A stretch of 64,000 nucleotides of DNA from Echria macrotheca. Lineage: Eukaryota; Ascomycota; Sordariomycetes; Sordariales; Schizotheciaceae. Each line of letters opens with the position of its first letter. The first letter of the stretch is position 1. The stretch is taken from assembly GCA_030411725.1 (NCBI GenBank), contig MU839842.1, forward strand, positions 620,001 through 684,000, given 5' to 3'. The position numbers and the translations under genes were made by a program. This document shows, piece by piece, positions 10,839 through 20,579 of this stretch. The notes beneath the pieces were generated by a model. That model saw nothing but the letters and a program-made list of their open reading frames with translations. It was not told the DNA's origin and searched no databases.

Positions 10839-13800
10839 CTATTTCTTCCCCCCAGCATCACTTCCACTCCCTGATGGCTTTCCCACCGAACCATCACTGT
10901 CACTTCCATCTAGTGGCGGCCTTCTCCTCCCCGACCTGCTAGACCCCGTCGACATGCGAGCCCACATAGTCCGCGACTCCAGAAACTCAGCCCTCGCCTT
11001 ATCCGACAGTCTCCGGCTCGCCCGTCTAGTCTCCCCTGGCGATATCCTGGTCTCTGCCAAGCCAGTCTCTGCCACCGACGGCGCAGACTGAGCAGCCGGC
11101 GGTTTCGGTTTCGATGGCGTTTCCGTCTGCGTGCCAGTCGACCTCGTCGACGATGTCGAGCTCCCGGTCCCCGATCTGGCTGCCGAGAATGGAGAAGGCT
11201 TGATACCAGTCGATCTATCCAACGCAGCCGATCTAGCGGCCATCGACCTCAGCGAAGCCTCACTTATTTGCGTCGGGGACTCTGTCAGGGGTGCGCCTAG
11301 CCCCCCAAAAGAGCGCGGAGGTGTCGCTGGTCTGCTCGTCTCCGATCTGCTCGTCCCCGATGCCGACTTCTTGGAGCTGCTCGCCGCCGTCGAAGCCGAC
11401 TTCTTGGAGCTGCTCGCCGCCGTCGAAGCCGTGTCCTTGCGCGTGGCCCGAGGCGTCTTTGCGCTCTCGTCCTCACTCTCCTCGTCATCAGCCCTCACCG
11501 CCCGCCTTTGCGGCTCCGGTTGCGACTCAGGTTCCGACTCAGGTTCCGACTCCGACTCCGAGGACGACTCCGATGACGACTCCGACTCAGAATACGGCTC
11601 ACGCGTAGGTTCCGGGTCAGGATCAAATTGCTCCTCAGGCTGGGGCTCATCATTAATCCCATCGTACCACGCGGCCCAAGCCATCACGGCGTCATGGATG
11701 ACGAAGTTCGACGCTAAGAACCCTATGATCATCCAAACGGGCCACGAAATCGAGTTCGCAAGCCAACATGCCCGGCGCATGACCCATGATGTACAATTCC
11801 GCATGAGTCTAGACGTCCAGCGCCAGAACTGCTTGACGATGCCGGGGATATAGTAGGCGATGAAGCCGATCAGTTGATTCCAGAGCTTGACGATCGCGCA
11901 GCGTAGGTCCGTAAACAATGCGTGAAAGTGCGTGTGCATGTTGTGCAGGTGCGTGCGGAACGGGATGCTGGTGTCGCAGACGCCGTCCACGCAGAGCTCC
12001 TCCTCGGTGCTGGTGGTGACGGTGTCCCCCGTGATCTTGTAGGTGACCGTGACGTATGAGGTTTGGGCGGGGACCCCGTTCGGAGCTGTAGGTGGGCTAG
12101 TGCCGGGGATGGCACCGGCGGGGATGGAAGGGGGGACGCCGGCTTGGGGAGTCTCCGCGGGCATGCCGGGGACTACGCCGTCAGGACCGGGACCAGCACC
12201 GGGACCAGCACCGGGACCAGGAGGACCGCCAGGGGCGGGGTGGGCCGAGTCGATAGGGGGCTGAGCGCCGACATGGCTGTCCTTGGGGAAAGTATCTGCC
12301 GAAGGACCGGGGACCTGACTGATGGGGATTTGTGCACCGCCAGATGGCTGAGGTACACCAGGTCCAGGCAGAGATTCTCCAGGTGCGTAAGATCCCGGTA
12401 TGGGCTGCTCGATACCCGCACCAGGGATGGCTCCCGGTTCGGATCCCGGTACCTGGGAAGCAGGTCCTCCCGAACCATATGCAGCGGACTGCGCCTGCTC
12501 ATCCGCGACTGGAGTCGCGCCATCAGTCTTGGCGGGAGATTCCGTCTCGCCTGCTGTCGATTCGCCGGGTGCGCCGGTGTCGCCCTTGGAGCCCCATGGC
12601 TTCGGGATGCTTGGAATGCCCGGCATCTTGAGCAGGTTAGGCATGTTAGGGAGGTTGGGCATGTTGGGAAGGCCAGGCATGTTTGGCAGGTTCGGCATGT
12701 TGGGGAGGTTCGGCATGCTGGGCATGGTGGGCATGCTGGGCATTTTGGGGAGGTTAGGCATGTTGGGGAGGTTCGGTAGGTTAGGGAGGTCCGGCATGTT
12801 GGGAAGGTTAGGCATGTTGGGTAGGTTAGGTAGGTTAGGGAGGTTAGGGAGGTTGAGGTTAGGCATGTTAGGAAGGTTAGGCATGTTAGGAAGGTTAGGC
12901 ATGTTTGGTAGGTTCGGCATGCTGGGCATGTTGGGGAGGTTCGGCATGTTGGGAAGGCCGGGCATGTCGGGAAGGTCCGGCATGTTTGGCAGGTTCGGCA
13001 GGTTAGGCATGCTGGGCATGGTGGGCATGTTGGGAAGATTCGGCATATTGGGGAGGTTTGGCATGTTTGGTAGGTTCGGCATGTTGGGAAGGCCGGGCAT
13101 GTTGGGTAGGTTCGGCATGTTGGGAAGATTCGGCATGTTAGGGAGGTTAGGCATATTGGGAAGGCCAGGCATGTTGGGTAAGTCCGGCATGTTGGGGAGG
13201 TTCGGCATGTCAGGCATGCTGGGTATGGTGGGCATGCTCGGCATGCTAAAAGCAGAACGAATAGAGCTTATGCCACCTGCAAGCCAGGAGGTGCCAGGGA
13301 TATGGATGCCAGCGTGTTCGCTCGCGGCGTCACCTCCTGGTGCTTGTCCTCCGGGTTGCTGTGCTTCGCCAGGCTGAGGAGATCCAGGTTCAGGTGCCCA
13401 GCTGGGTGCAGACTGACCGGGCGGTGTGTGACCACCGACACCAACGCCGGTCCCGGCCCCGACACCAGCTGCATCGGGCGCACCGGGAGTAAGGGCATCC
13501 CAACCGCCGATAGACGTATAGCCGCCCGCACCGGGACTTGCACCAGAAACAACACTGGGGGGGAGAGAGACGTTATATCCCGCGCCAGCACCGACACCCT
13601 CTGAGACAACGCCTCCAGCTGGAATACCGGGTGTGGGGGAAGATGCAGGACCGCCCACAACAAGACCAGGGCCTTGGGAGGCAAATCCTCCAGCAGGAGA
13701 GCCCACGGGCACATAACCACCAGCTACCGGATATCCAGGAGCAGAAGTAGCACCACCAGGAGCTCCCCACGCATCCTGGGGGAAGGACCCTCCAAATCCG

Positions 13801-15776
13801 TCTTGGGGACCGCCAGGGATGGGAGCCCCAGGCGCTGCGTATCCAGGTACGGGTCCGGAACCGGTGATACCGGCACCAACACCGGCACTACCGCCCTCAC
13901 CAGCACCTGCACCACTTCCGGCACCGGCACCAGGACCAGAGCCGGGACCATAACCGACACCATAACCGACACCAGCACCAGCACCAGCACCAGGGCCGGA
14001 AGGGTACCCTGCGGGAGGTATAGCGTCGGATGGGAAGCCGGCGGAGGGTGCGCCGGAGGGGGGTTGGCCTGCTCCGGGAGGGGCGGCTGACGGGGGGACT
14101 GCGAAATCGCCGGGTTGTACTCCGGGTTGAATGCTGGGGGCACCAGGATAGGCACCGGCAGGGGCACCGGGACCACCGGGTTGAACGCCAGGTTGAACGC
14201 CGGGTTGAACGACAGGAGCACCAGGAGCACCAGGACGACCAGGTTGAACGCCAGGTTGGACGCCAGGGGCACCGCTCTGTGCACCAGGCGGAGCGGGATA
14301 AGATGCACCAGGCGCCCCGGGACTGCTTGACTGTCCCGGCGGGGAGCCCTTGCCCGGGTAGTCCTTTGACGGAGGATGATCTTTGGACGGATAGCCCCCG
14401 CCTGGAGTATCTTTCCACAGATAACCCTGCAGCAGGTGTTGCAGGCCCGCCCCCCACCCGTGCTCCTCGGCTTGGTCTCTGGACGGGCTTTCGGCCGAGG
14501 AGTACGGGTCGTACTTGGTGGCGTGGTAGTCGGCTGGCGGGTGGTGCTTGTCTGGGTAGTGTTTTGGGGGCCGGTCCTTGGACGGCTTTTCCTCTGGGGG
14601 ATATTCTGACCCGGGTGGTAGTGACTGCTTCGGTGGATACGCCGGAGGATGGTGCTTGTCTGGCTGTGCCTTCGGGGGGTAGTCCTTGGATGGGTGTTCC
14701 TTGTGAGGATATGCTGGCTGCTGACCGGAGGGTGGTGAGTGTTTTGGCGGATAGGCCGGCGGCGGATGGCCCTCGGCCGGGTATCCCCCCCAGGGAGCTC
14801 CCTCTTCATAAACGTCAGGAGATTCGCCGTAAGGCTTGTTATCCGACGGTATGTGCCCGCCAACCCAATCCGCCTCCGGCTTGCCCGGGGCTTGAGATCC
14901 CTCAGGAAAGGAATCATCGCCACTCCAAGCCTCCCAGTCCCGCGACTTGTCCTCCGTCTGGCCGGGTGGCGGCGCACCAACAGGCCGCGTAGTTCCACCA
15001 GGAGGAACCTTGGACGTCGGCCTATCCTGGATGAAATCATCCTTCCCAGTGGCCAACGGTACACCGGCACCACGGGTAGGAGTCTTGATCTTTCCGGGCC
15101 CAGTCTGGCCAGGACGCGTCTTTATCTTCCCAGCCTCATAAGCCTTACCCGGACCGGTCCACACTGGAACTTCCCCGGGACCTTCCACCACCACCTCCTC
15201 CTCCCCTTCCTCCTCCTCGTCCTCATCGTACACCCCAAGATACGACCACGCCCCAATAATACTCTCCTCCTCTCCCTCCTCCGCCTCATCACCCTCCAAC
15301 CGCTCCTTCACCATCATCTGAAACTCCTTGACGGGAAAATCTTGGCCGCCCGGTATGTATTGAAACGCGTTCCCCCACCCGCCGCCGGTCTTTTGCCACT
15401 CTTTCGGGGCCAACAGGTTGCGCCAGTATATCAAGAGGTCCCGAAATCTCTCGAGGGAGCAGAACAGCGGGCGGCCGTACCAGTCGGACGTGCCCGTGGC
15501 GAGGTGGTAGCGGCAGCGCGCGGCCTCGTCGACGAGCGTCAGCCAGGCCTCGAGAGCCTGGCGTTTCTCAGTGGCCGTGGCCGCGTTGTAGAAGCGATAG
15601 CGGAAGGCGCGGGTGAGGTCTGCGTTGCGCGTGTGGACGTCGACGTTGAGAATTTTGTAGGGGTTGGGCCGCGGGGAGACGGCGGCGCATAGGACGGGCA
15701 GGACTGTAGATGACAAAAGCAGGAGGAGGGCGAGCAGGGCCCTCCCGGGCCTGCTGGCTGGTGATATGAGCATCAT
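10839..15776 (-). CDS. Giant secretory protein: J-like domain, Pro/Gly repeats, membrane region, Ser-rich tail
   Basis: One uninterrupted 1645-residue frame. Residues about 1-30 form a signal peptide (LLALLLLLSSTVLPVL core, LCA end). Residues about 38-125 resemble a DnaJ J domain: NPYKILNV, then ADLTRAFRYRFYNA, then a second helix ending ARCRYHL; the HPD triad expected between the helices is absent. Next come an acidic stretch, Pro/Lys/His-rich HPPAYPPK and PSKDYPP repeats (about 330-450), collagen-like PGVQPG runs (about 490-560), a Gly/Ala/Val-rich stretch (about 590-640), and an xMP/xLP tripeptide array (about 844-1050). A His/Trp-rich hydrophobic region at about 1285-1365 contains one or two likely membrane spans (IGFIAYYIPGIVKQFW and WPVWMIIGFLASNFVI). 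The tail is Ser/Glu-, then Ser/Thr/Arg-rich. Function unknown; an ER or cell-surface membrane protein is inferred. Confidence 0.8.
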   Translation of the reverse strand: MMLISPASRPGRALLALLLLLSSTVLPVLCAAVSPRPNPYKILNVDVHTRNADLTRAFRYRFYNAATATEKRQALEAWLTLVDEAARCRYHLATGTSDWYGRPLFCSLERFRDLLIYWRNLLAPKEWQKTGGGWGNAFQYIPGGQDFPVKEFQMMVKERLEGDEAEEGEEESIIGAWSYLGVYDEDEEEEGEEEVVVEGPGEVPVWTGPGKAYEAGKIKTRPGQTGPGKIKTPTRGAGVPLATGKDDFIQDRPTSKVPPGGTTRPVGAPPPGQTEDKSRDWEAWSGDDSFPEGSQAPGKPEADWVGGHIPSDNKPYGESPDVYEEGAPWGGYPAEGHPPPAYPPKHSPPSGQQPAYPHKEHPSKDYPPKAQPDKHHPPAYPPKQSLPPGSEYPPEEKPSKDRPPKHYPDKHHPPADYHATKYDPYSSAESPSRDQAEEHGWGAGLQHLLQGYLWKDTPGGGYPSKDHPPSKDYPGKGSPPGQSSSPGAPGASYPAPPGAQSGAPGVQPGVQPGRPGAPGAPVVQPGVQPGVQPGGPGAPAGAYPGAPSIQPGVQPGDFAVPPSAAPPGAGQPPSGAPSAGFPSDAIPPAGYPSGPGAGAGAGVGYGVGYGPGSGPGAGAGSGAGAGEGGSAGVGAGITGSGPVPGYAAPGAPIPGGPQDGFGGSFPQDAWGAPGGATSAPGYPVAGGYVPVGSPAGGFASQGPGLVVGGPASSPTPGIPAGGVVSEGVGAGAGYNVSLPPSVVSGASPGAGGYTSIGGWDALTPGAPDAAGVGAGTGVGVGGHTPPGQSAPSWAPEPGSPQPGEAQQPGGQAPGGDAASEHAGIHIPGTSWLAGGISSIRSAFSMPSMPTIPSMPDMPNLPNMPDLPNMPGLPNMPNLPNMPNLPNMPNLPNMPGLPNMPNLPNMPNLPNMPNLPNMPTMPSMPNLPNLPNMPDLPDMPGLPNMPNLPNMPSMPNLPNMPNLPNMPNLPNMPNLNLPNLPNLPNLPNMPNLPNMPDLPNLPNLPNMPNLPKMPSMPTMPSMPNLPNMPNLPNMPGLPNMPNLPNMPNLLKMPGIPSIPKPWGSKGDTGAPGESTAGETESPAKTDGATPVADEQAQSAAYGSGGPASQVPGSEPGAIPGAGIEQPIPGSYAPGESLPGPGVPQPSGGAQIPISQVPGPSADTFPKDSHVGAQPPIDSAHPAPGGPPGPGAGPGAGPGPDGVVPGMPAETPQAGVPPSIPAGAIPGTSPPTAPNGVPAQTSYVTVTYKITGDTVTTSTEEELCVDGVCDTSIPFRTHLHNMHTHFHALFTDLRCAIVKLWNQLIGFIAYYIPGIVKQFWRWTSRLMRNCTSWVMRRACWLANSISWPVWMIIGFLASNFVIHDAVMAWAAWYDGINDEPQPEEQFDPDPEPTREPYSESESSSESSSESESEPESEPESQPEPQRRAVRADDEESEDESAKTPRATRKDTASTAASSSKKSASTAASSSKKSASGTSRSETSRPATPPRSFGGLGAPLTESPTQISEASLRSMAARSAALDRSTGIKPSPFSAARSGTGSSTSSTRSTGTQTETPSKPKPPAAQSAPSVAETGLAETRISPGETRRASRRLSDKARAEFLESRTMWARMSTGSSRSGRRRPPLDGSDSDGSVGKPSGSGSDAGGKK
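12625..13245 (-). repeat. Coding tandem array, xMP/xLP tripeptides (9-nt and 18-nt units)
   Basis: Inside the giant gene, about 68 tripeptides of the form x-Met/Leu-Pro follow each other, most often alternating NMP and NLP, so the DNA repeats in 9-nt and 18-nt periods. On the plus strand it reads as GGCATGTTGGGGAGGTT-like units. Some units are NLNLP or NLLKMP, showing local slips that keep the frame. Third-base variation among units suggests the array is not a very recent expansion. Confidence 0.93.
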
Positions 15777-17876
15777 TTCAGTGTTTAGGACGCATGTACA
15801 TGAAGATATCGATACGAAATAGTGTTTGGTTCAGGGGCAAAAGGAGAGTTTTTGGAGTGAGGAGATGGAGCGATGACCTATATACATCTTGTCTTTGAAG
15901 CGTTTTTGGTGGATGTTGCAACAAAGCAGACCCTCTCCTGTCTTCCGGATTCTGCCATGGCATAGAGTTTACACTATTTGATGGGGAGATCCATTGGTGG
16001 AGTCATCAAAGACTGACGGCTGCCGTGAAAGAACACAGCTCCGGTGTGAGGGGGGGCCAAGACCATGACACTGTCAGCCCAGACTCAAAGAAACTTCCAC
16101 AGCAGTGGCAACGCAAAAACACCAAGCTTTGTCCCGATACCGTATGCTGTTAGTCGCACCTCTCGATAGTCCTTCAATACAGCACTTGCTAGTCTCATCC
16201 ATATCCCACCAGCAATCCGCCTAACGTTGACAGGCAGTGATCGCTACCATCACGTCAACAAGTGTGTGTGAGACATGATCATCCCGCAGCAAAAGTCAAA
16301 CAAAACACGGAACTTGCCGCCACCTAAAGAATGTCTTAGCCAGCCTTGCCAAGTTGCCAATCATCAGCGCACTAGCGCACTAGAAGAGATTGTCGTGACG
16401 ATCTGGAAAAGCAGGAAAAGAGATCTCGCCCAGCATTCTGGATCTGAAGTCAGGGAGTGAATACTCCGTGTAACGGTTGGCTAATCCCCTTTTGTCTGTT
16501 GGTAATTCCGTAGTGTTGGCTCCTTCTAACCTTGATCCTGCGTCGATTGCGGGGTTCATCAGCGTTCATGAATCGAAGCGGTGATGATGCGCTGCCGGTG
16601 TGAAAGTGGCTTTTGGGTTTTGTCAACTTGCTGCTATTTCCGCGGACCGACTGGTCTTGTTGCATCCCGTCTTTTCGGCATCCGGGTTCTGGGAAACGAG
16701 ACAGGCAGGGGCAATTGGGTCTAGACTGCGACAAGCTTTAAAGTTTCAACTGGGCTTGATAGGATTGCTCTTCGTCGTCAGGATAAGAAACCTGACATTG
16801 CGATGGTGCTGGATCCTGCGGACCAAAGCAGCTCTTGAAACTTGATGCTGCAATGGAAAGACGGTCGGTGTTCCACATGGAGCACGTCATCCGTCTTTGT
16901 CCTGTCTCTTATCAGTACACTGAATATCAGGCTGCCAACCCACACCAGAGCTGAATCCCGCACCATGGAACAGAGGCATAACAACTCAATTATAGCCACA
17001 GCAGCTCTGGCAACCTGATCGCGTCTGCCTCAGCCTTGATTTCCTGGACCGCATTCGGTCACTCGTTGGACCGTTTTCTTACGCCCTATCTCACTGGCCG
17101 GCAAGTCATTTCAGCAAGCGCTGGGAAGGGGTCAGGGCCCGAGGTTGCACTGCATGGGACCTGCATCTGGCAATTAGGGGGCCGAATTTAGGCCCTGTAG
17201 CGTAGAGGCAGTGCTAACTATGCAATGCAAAACCGCTCGAGGGCTCCTGGGCCAGACCACACGTCGTACACGTGTAAAGCTGTCGCAACGACACTGACTC
17301 GTTGAAAAATGTCGATGGAGAAACAGTATTCTCAATCAGTGATCCGGCAAAAGTACCGCCTTCGATTTGTGAGCGGCTTCGTAGCCGACATCTTGAAAAC
17401 CGGACTCTCCTCCGTCGTGTAGCATTCTGAAGCTGGTGCCGAGATGCATGGCCTTTTTGCCAAGCCGAAGGATCTGCCAAGACGAGCTTGTCGACCAGGT
17501 CTGTTTCGCGCAACTCGGACTCACAACGTGGTTTTCAAGACAAGCGCGATGATGCGACCCAACTGTTAACCCCTAGCCGCCTTGGTAAATCGTAGCCTGG
17601 AGCGATCAAGTTTCCTGGTGATTGGCAAAGCCCGTTGAATTGCGCCTCACCCGGGTCTCCAGCACGGGACGCCCCGGACAACGGGACATGTCTCCAGGAA
17701 GGAATCCTCCCGGCTGCCGATCCCCAGAGATAAAGGGGAACACGCTCAGTCTCTCGCGATGTGCTTGCCTCAAGTTTTCTTCCTTCCTTTTGGCCAAAGT
17801 GCGCCTTGACTTGCGGTCAGTTGACGCGATCCCCGACCCATCGTCGACTCCCTTCCATCCGAGATAGCAGCAGAAA
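15777..17876. other. Divergent promoter region
   Basis: The giant gene (minus) and the membrane-sensor-like gene (plus) diverge from this 2.1-kb spacer, which should hold both promoters. Open frames here are short and unsupported. Pyrimidine enrichment on the plus strand just before 17877 fits a leader. Confidence 0.55.
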
Positions 17877-18952
17877 ATGAGCCGGCTAGGACGGGACCTG
17901 TGGTCTCTGTCATGGCTTGCTAGCCTCGCGCTCGCCCAGAAGTTGACGAGCACGCCAGCCAACTTTCGGGGTTTCCAGCTCTACGCCAATGGCGCCGGTA
18001 TGACCTGCAGAACGTCCTGCCCGAACTTGGTCTGACACGAGATCCAGTCGAGACGATAACATGTTCCGACTCGGCCACCTTCTACACATCCAGCACGTAT
18101 GGTGCTTGCTGCTACCCGGGCACGCGCTGCAACTTTGCGACCGAGTGTGAAGGCGGGACCGCGTACCAGATATTCGGCGGCAGCTACACATGGTCAGTGT
18201 CAGAAAAGGCTCTAACAGGGACTTGATAGCTGATAACGAGCAGTAGTTCTGCGTATCCGAATTGCTACACAATGACGATCTACGACAAATCTCCGTCAGC
18301 AAGCAGTAGTTGGCTGATGCGGGGATGTGCGACCAACTGGAGTGCCTTCACCATCTATCGAGAGGTCGTGACGACGTCATCACAGAGCTCGACAATAGCT
18401 CCCACGACCGGCCCGACCGTGTCCAAGCAAACTCCCTCGGCGACACCCACCAGTGCGAACCCAACATCGCGCCCTTCAGAGACGTCGGAGCCGGCTGCGG
18501 CAGGTGCTTCGCAGGCCTGGATTGCTGGTGCTGTCATCGGGCCAGTGGTGGCTGTTGCTGGGCTGGGATTTCTGGCGTTTTGGTTGGGGATGAAGCGGGG
18601 GAAGAAGAACACGGTCGAGCCGCTGGTCCTCGCCGACAGCTCCACGAGCGGCCGAATGTCCTACCATCCAAGCTTCCAATACGGCGGCGGGTCCCCTATG
18701 GGTGCCGAAACGGCCCCCTTCATGCAGCAAACCAACCAAGATCCGGCACTCACGGGCACACCGAGCCCACCCACCGTGTCCGGGTACATGTACCCTCCGC
18801 AGGGCGCATATTCACCGGGCCAGCATCCAGCAGCGCCGCAGCAGCACCCGGGCCCGTACCCAGCGCCGTACTCGAGCCCCGGAATACCTCAGGGACACTT
18901 TCCGGGGCCGGGCAACATGCCCGAGCTAGCCAACGAGCCCATACACCGGTGA
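17877..18952 (+). CDS. Single-pass plasma-membrane protein, Cys-rich ectodomain (sensor-like)
   Basis: Three exons, 17877-17997, 18048-18192 and 18244-18952, with introns of 50 and 51 nt, give 324 residues. The first intron is needed: without it the frame hits a stop after 52 codons; its donor GTATGA, branch-like TCTGAC and acceptor CAG fit. Residues 1-21 are a signal peptide ending ALAQ. The ectodomain (about 22-115) has paired cysteines (for example GACCYPGTRCNF and ATECEGG), followed by a Ser/Thr/Pro-rich stalk (about 125-178), a single hydrophobic span at about 180-203 stopped by KRGKK, and a Pro/Gln/Tyr/Gly-rich cytosolic tail. This layout resembles fungal Mid2/WSC-like surface sensors and related uncharacterised families, but I do not recognise a named domain. 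A role in sensing at the cell surface is inference. Confidence 0.78.
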
Positions 18953-20579
18953 TGAGAGAGGGTGGGAGGGAAGCGGGACGGAGGACGGAATCGTCGCCTG
19001 ATAGATGGAACCATAGATGGTAATTCGGAACTTGCCGCAGCCATGGAGTGGTTTGCGGGCCAATGTAATAGCGACGGGGGTTGAGTGGTGGATGGACCTG
19101 TAAATATTATGTGGTGTAACGTCAAGCGCTGAGATACCCGCGTTCACTTTTTTTCTGGCTTCTCCACCCGGAAATGGCTGCCGTGCATCAACCACAAAAC
19201 ATCCAAATCGCCCGCCTGATGTTCGTTCGACGACGAGCTTGCCGTTCTTGGCCAACGATTCTCCCCGCCCAGATCCGGAGCCATCGTCGGGTCGGCGGGG
19301 GTGGGGTGCTGGCCCGTCCGTGGCTTCATGCTGAGGGCGTCCGGAGCCGAAGGGAGAGAGGGGGTCGATGAGACGAGTCGAGGGGTGAGTGCTGAGAAAA
19401 ACGCGGAGGTGGAGGGAGGTCTGTGTTCCCCGCCAATCACCGCGCTGCAACTCTGACATCGCTCAGACCATGTGGGGCACACCCGCATTGATCTGTTCGT
19501 ACTAGCGAGCCAATCAGCGTCATTTCAGTGGATGCCAGCTGCCAAACACTGGCACGGCGAGGGCGGCCGAAGTTCCCGTGTTGCCGATCCTGTCCCCCGC
19601 TTTTCTCCAGGCGGTTCGCGTTTCGTTTCCAACGACAATCACCAGAGATGATGGGGTTCCATCCACGTGTCGGAAAGGGCGCCGTGCCTTCTGTCGTCGA
19701 CGAGAGCGATGAGGGGGCTGATTGACGAGAAGAGGCCCTAGTGCTGCCACCATGGCACGCCTCGTCGCGACCCTGGCAATCATATTACGTCCTGGTTGTC
19801 GGTGAGCAGCGGGCATGAAGTGCGCTACGGACCCTGTCGGCAGCGGTGCATCGTGTCCTTCCAGCGAGCCGTTGGGCGCTGTGGGTGGTGTTAACTAGGG
19901 TTGGCTAATGGTGTCGCGGGGCAGGTCAGGTCCTTACCGCAGCGCGGGCGGTGGTGCGCCGAGTTTGCGCTCGGACGGTGATAAGTTGGCGCAGACGCAC
20001 TTTCGCCAAAACCTGCGCGACTTGAGCAAAGACCAAGTCGCCTTTGGTAAGGTGGAAATTGCGTCCAAGGATCCGGGTCGCACCGTCCGTGGCCAGAGAA
20101 GGCCGTCTCAGCACTGCCCATTGGCCGCGACTGCATTCTAGAACGAATGGAGAATGGCGAGCTCACCTTGTTTTTGTTAGGCCACCCCCCTCTTCTTCCC
20201 TTCCCTGTCCGTCTGCCTGCCGTGCTGCGATGCAGTGAGGAACTGCACCCAGAAACTGTCCCCAGACCAGTCCCTTCTTAAAAGCCTCGGGCTCTCCCGA
20301 GGCGTGCCCACCCCCCTTCCCCCCTCGATCGCCAGTCATCATCACCCGCAGCTGGCACATGGCTCTGCAGCCGCACCCGCCATTCATTCCAATTGCCCTC
20401 GATCCGTCGTCCTCCTTCCCTCGATTCTCTTCGCCTCTGCATCGCCTGCTGCCTCGCAATTGACCCCGTCGTCGCCGCCGCTGGCCGCTTGATGGCGAGA
20501 TTGGCTCTCGTCTGATGTCTCGACGGCATCGCGAGCCTTCGACATTCTCTCCCCCACCGATTCTCGAACCGCTCGATTG
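18953..20579. other. Intergenic spacer, no gene seen
   Basis: Spacer between two plus-strand genes. The first 150 bases are likely 3' UTR of the membrane protein. From about 20170 the plus strand becomes C/T-rich, as expected for the leader of the ankyrin gene. Open frames here have no domains and no plausible splicing partners. Confidence 0.55.

Noticed and set aside
12400..13377. Long plus-strand frame of Gly-Met-Leu-Gly-Arg repeats
   Set aside because: It is the antisense reading of the xMP/xLP array of the giant gene; codon periodicity, signal peptide and flanking domains support the minus strand.
13724..15073. 449-codon minus-strand frame
   Set aside because: Out-of-frame reading of the low-complexity part of the giant gene.
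17998..18047. Apparent frameshift in the membrane-sensor-like gene
   Set aside because: A 50-nt intron with GTATGA donor, CTGAC branch and CAG acceptor explains the frame change.
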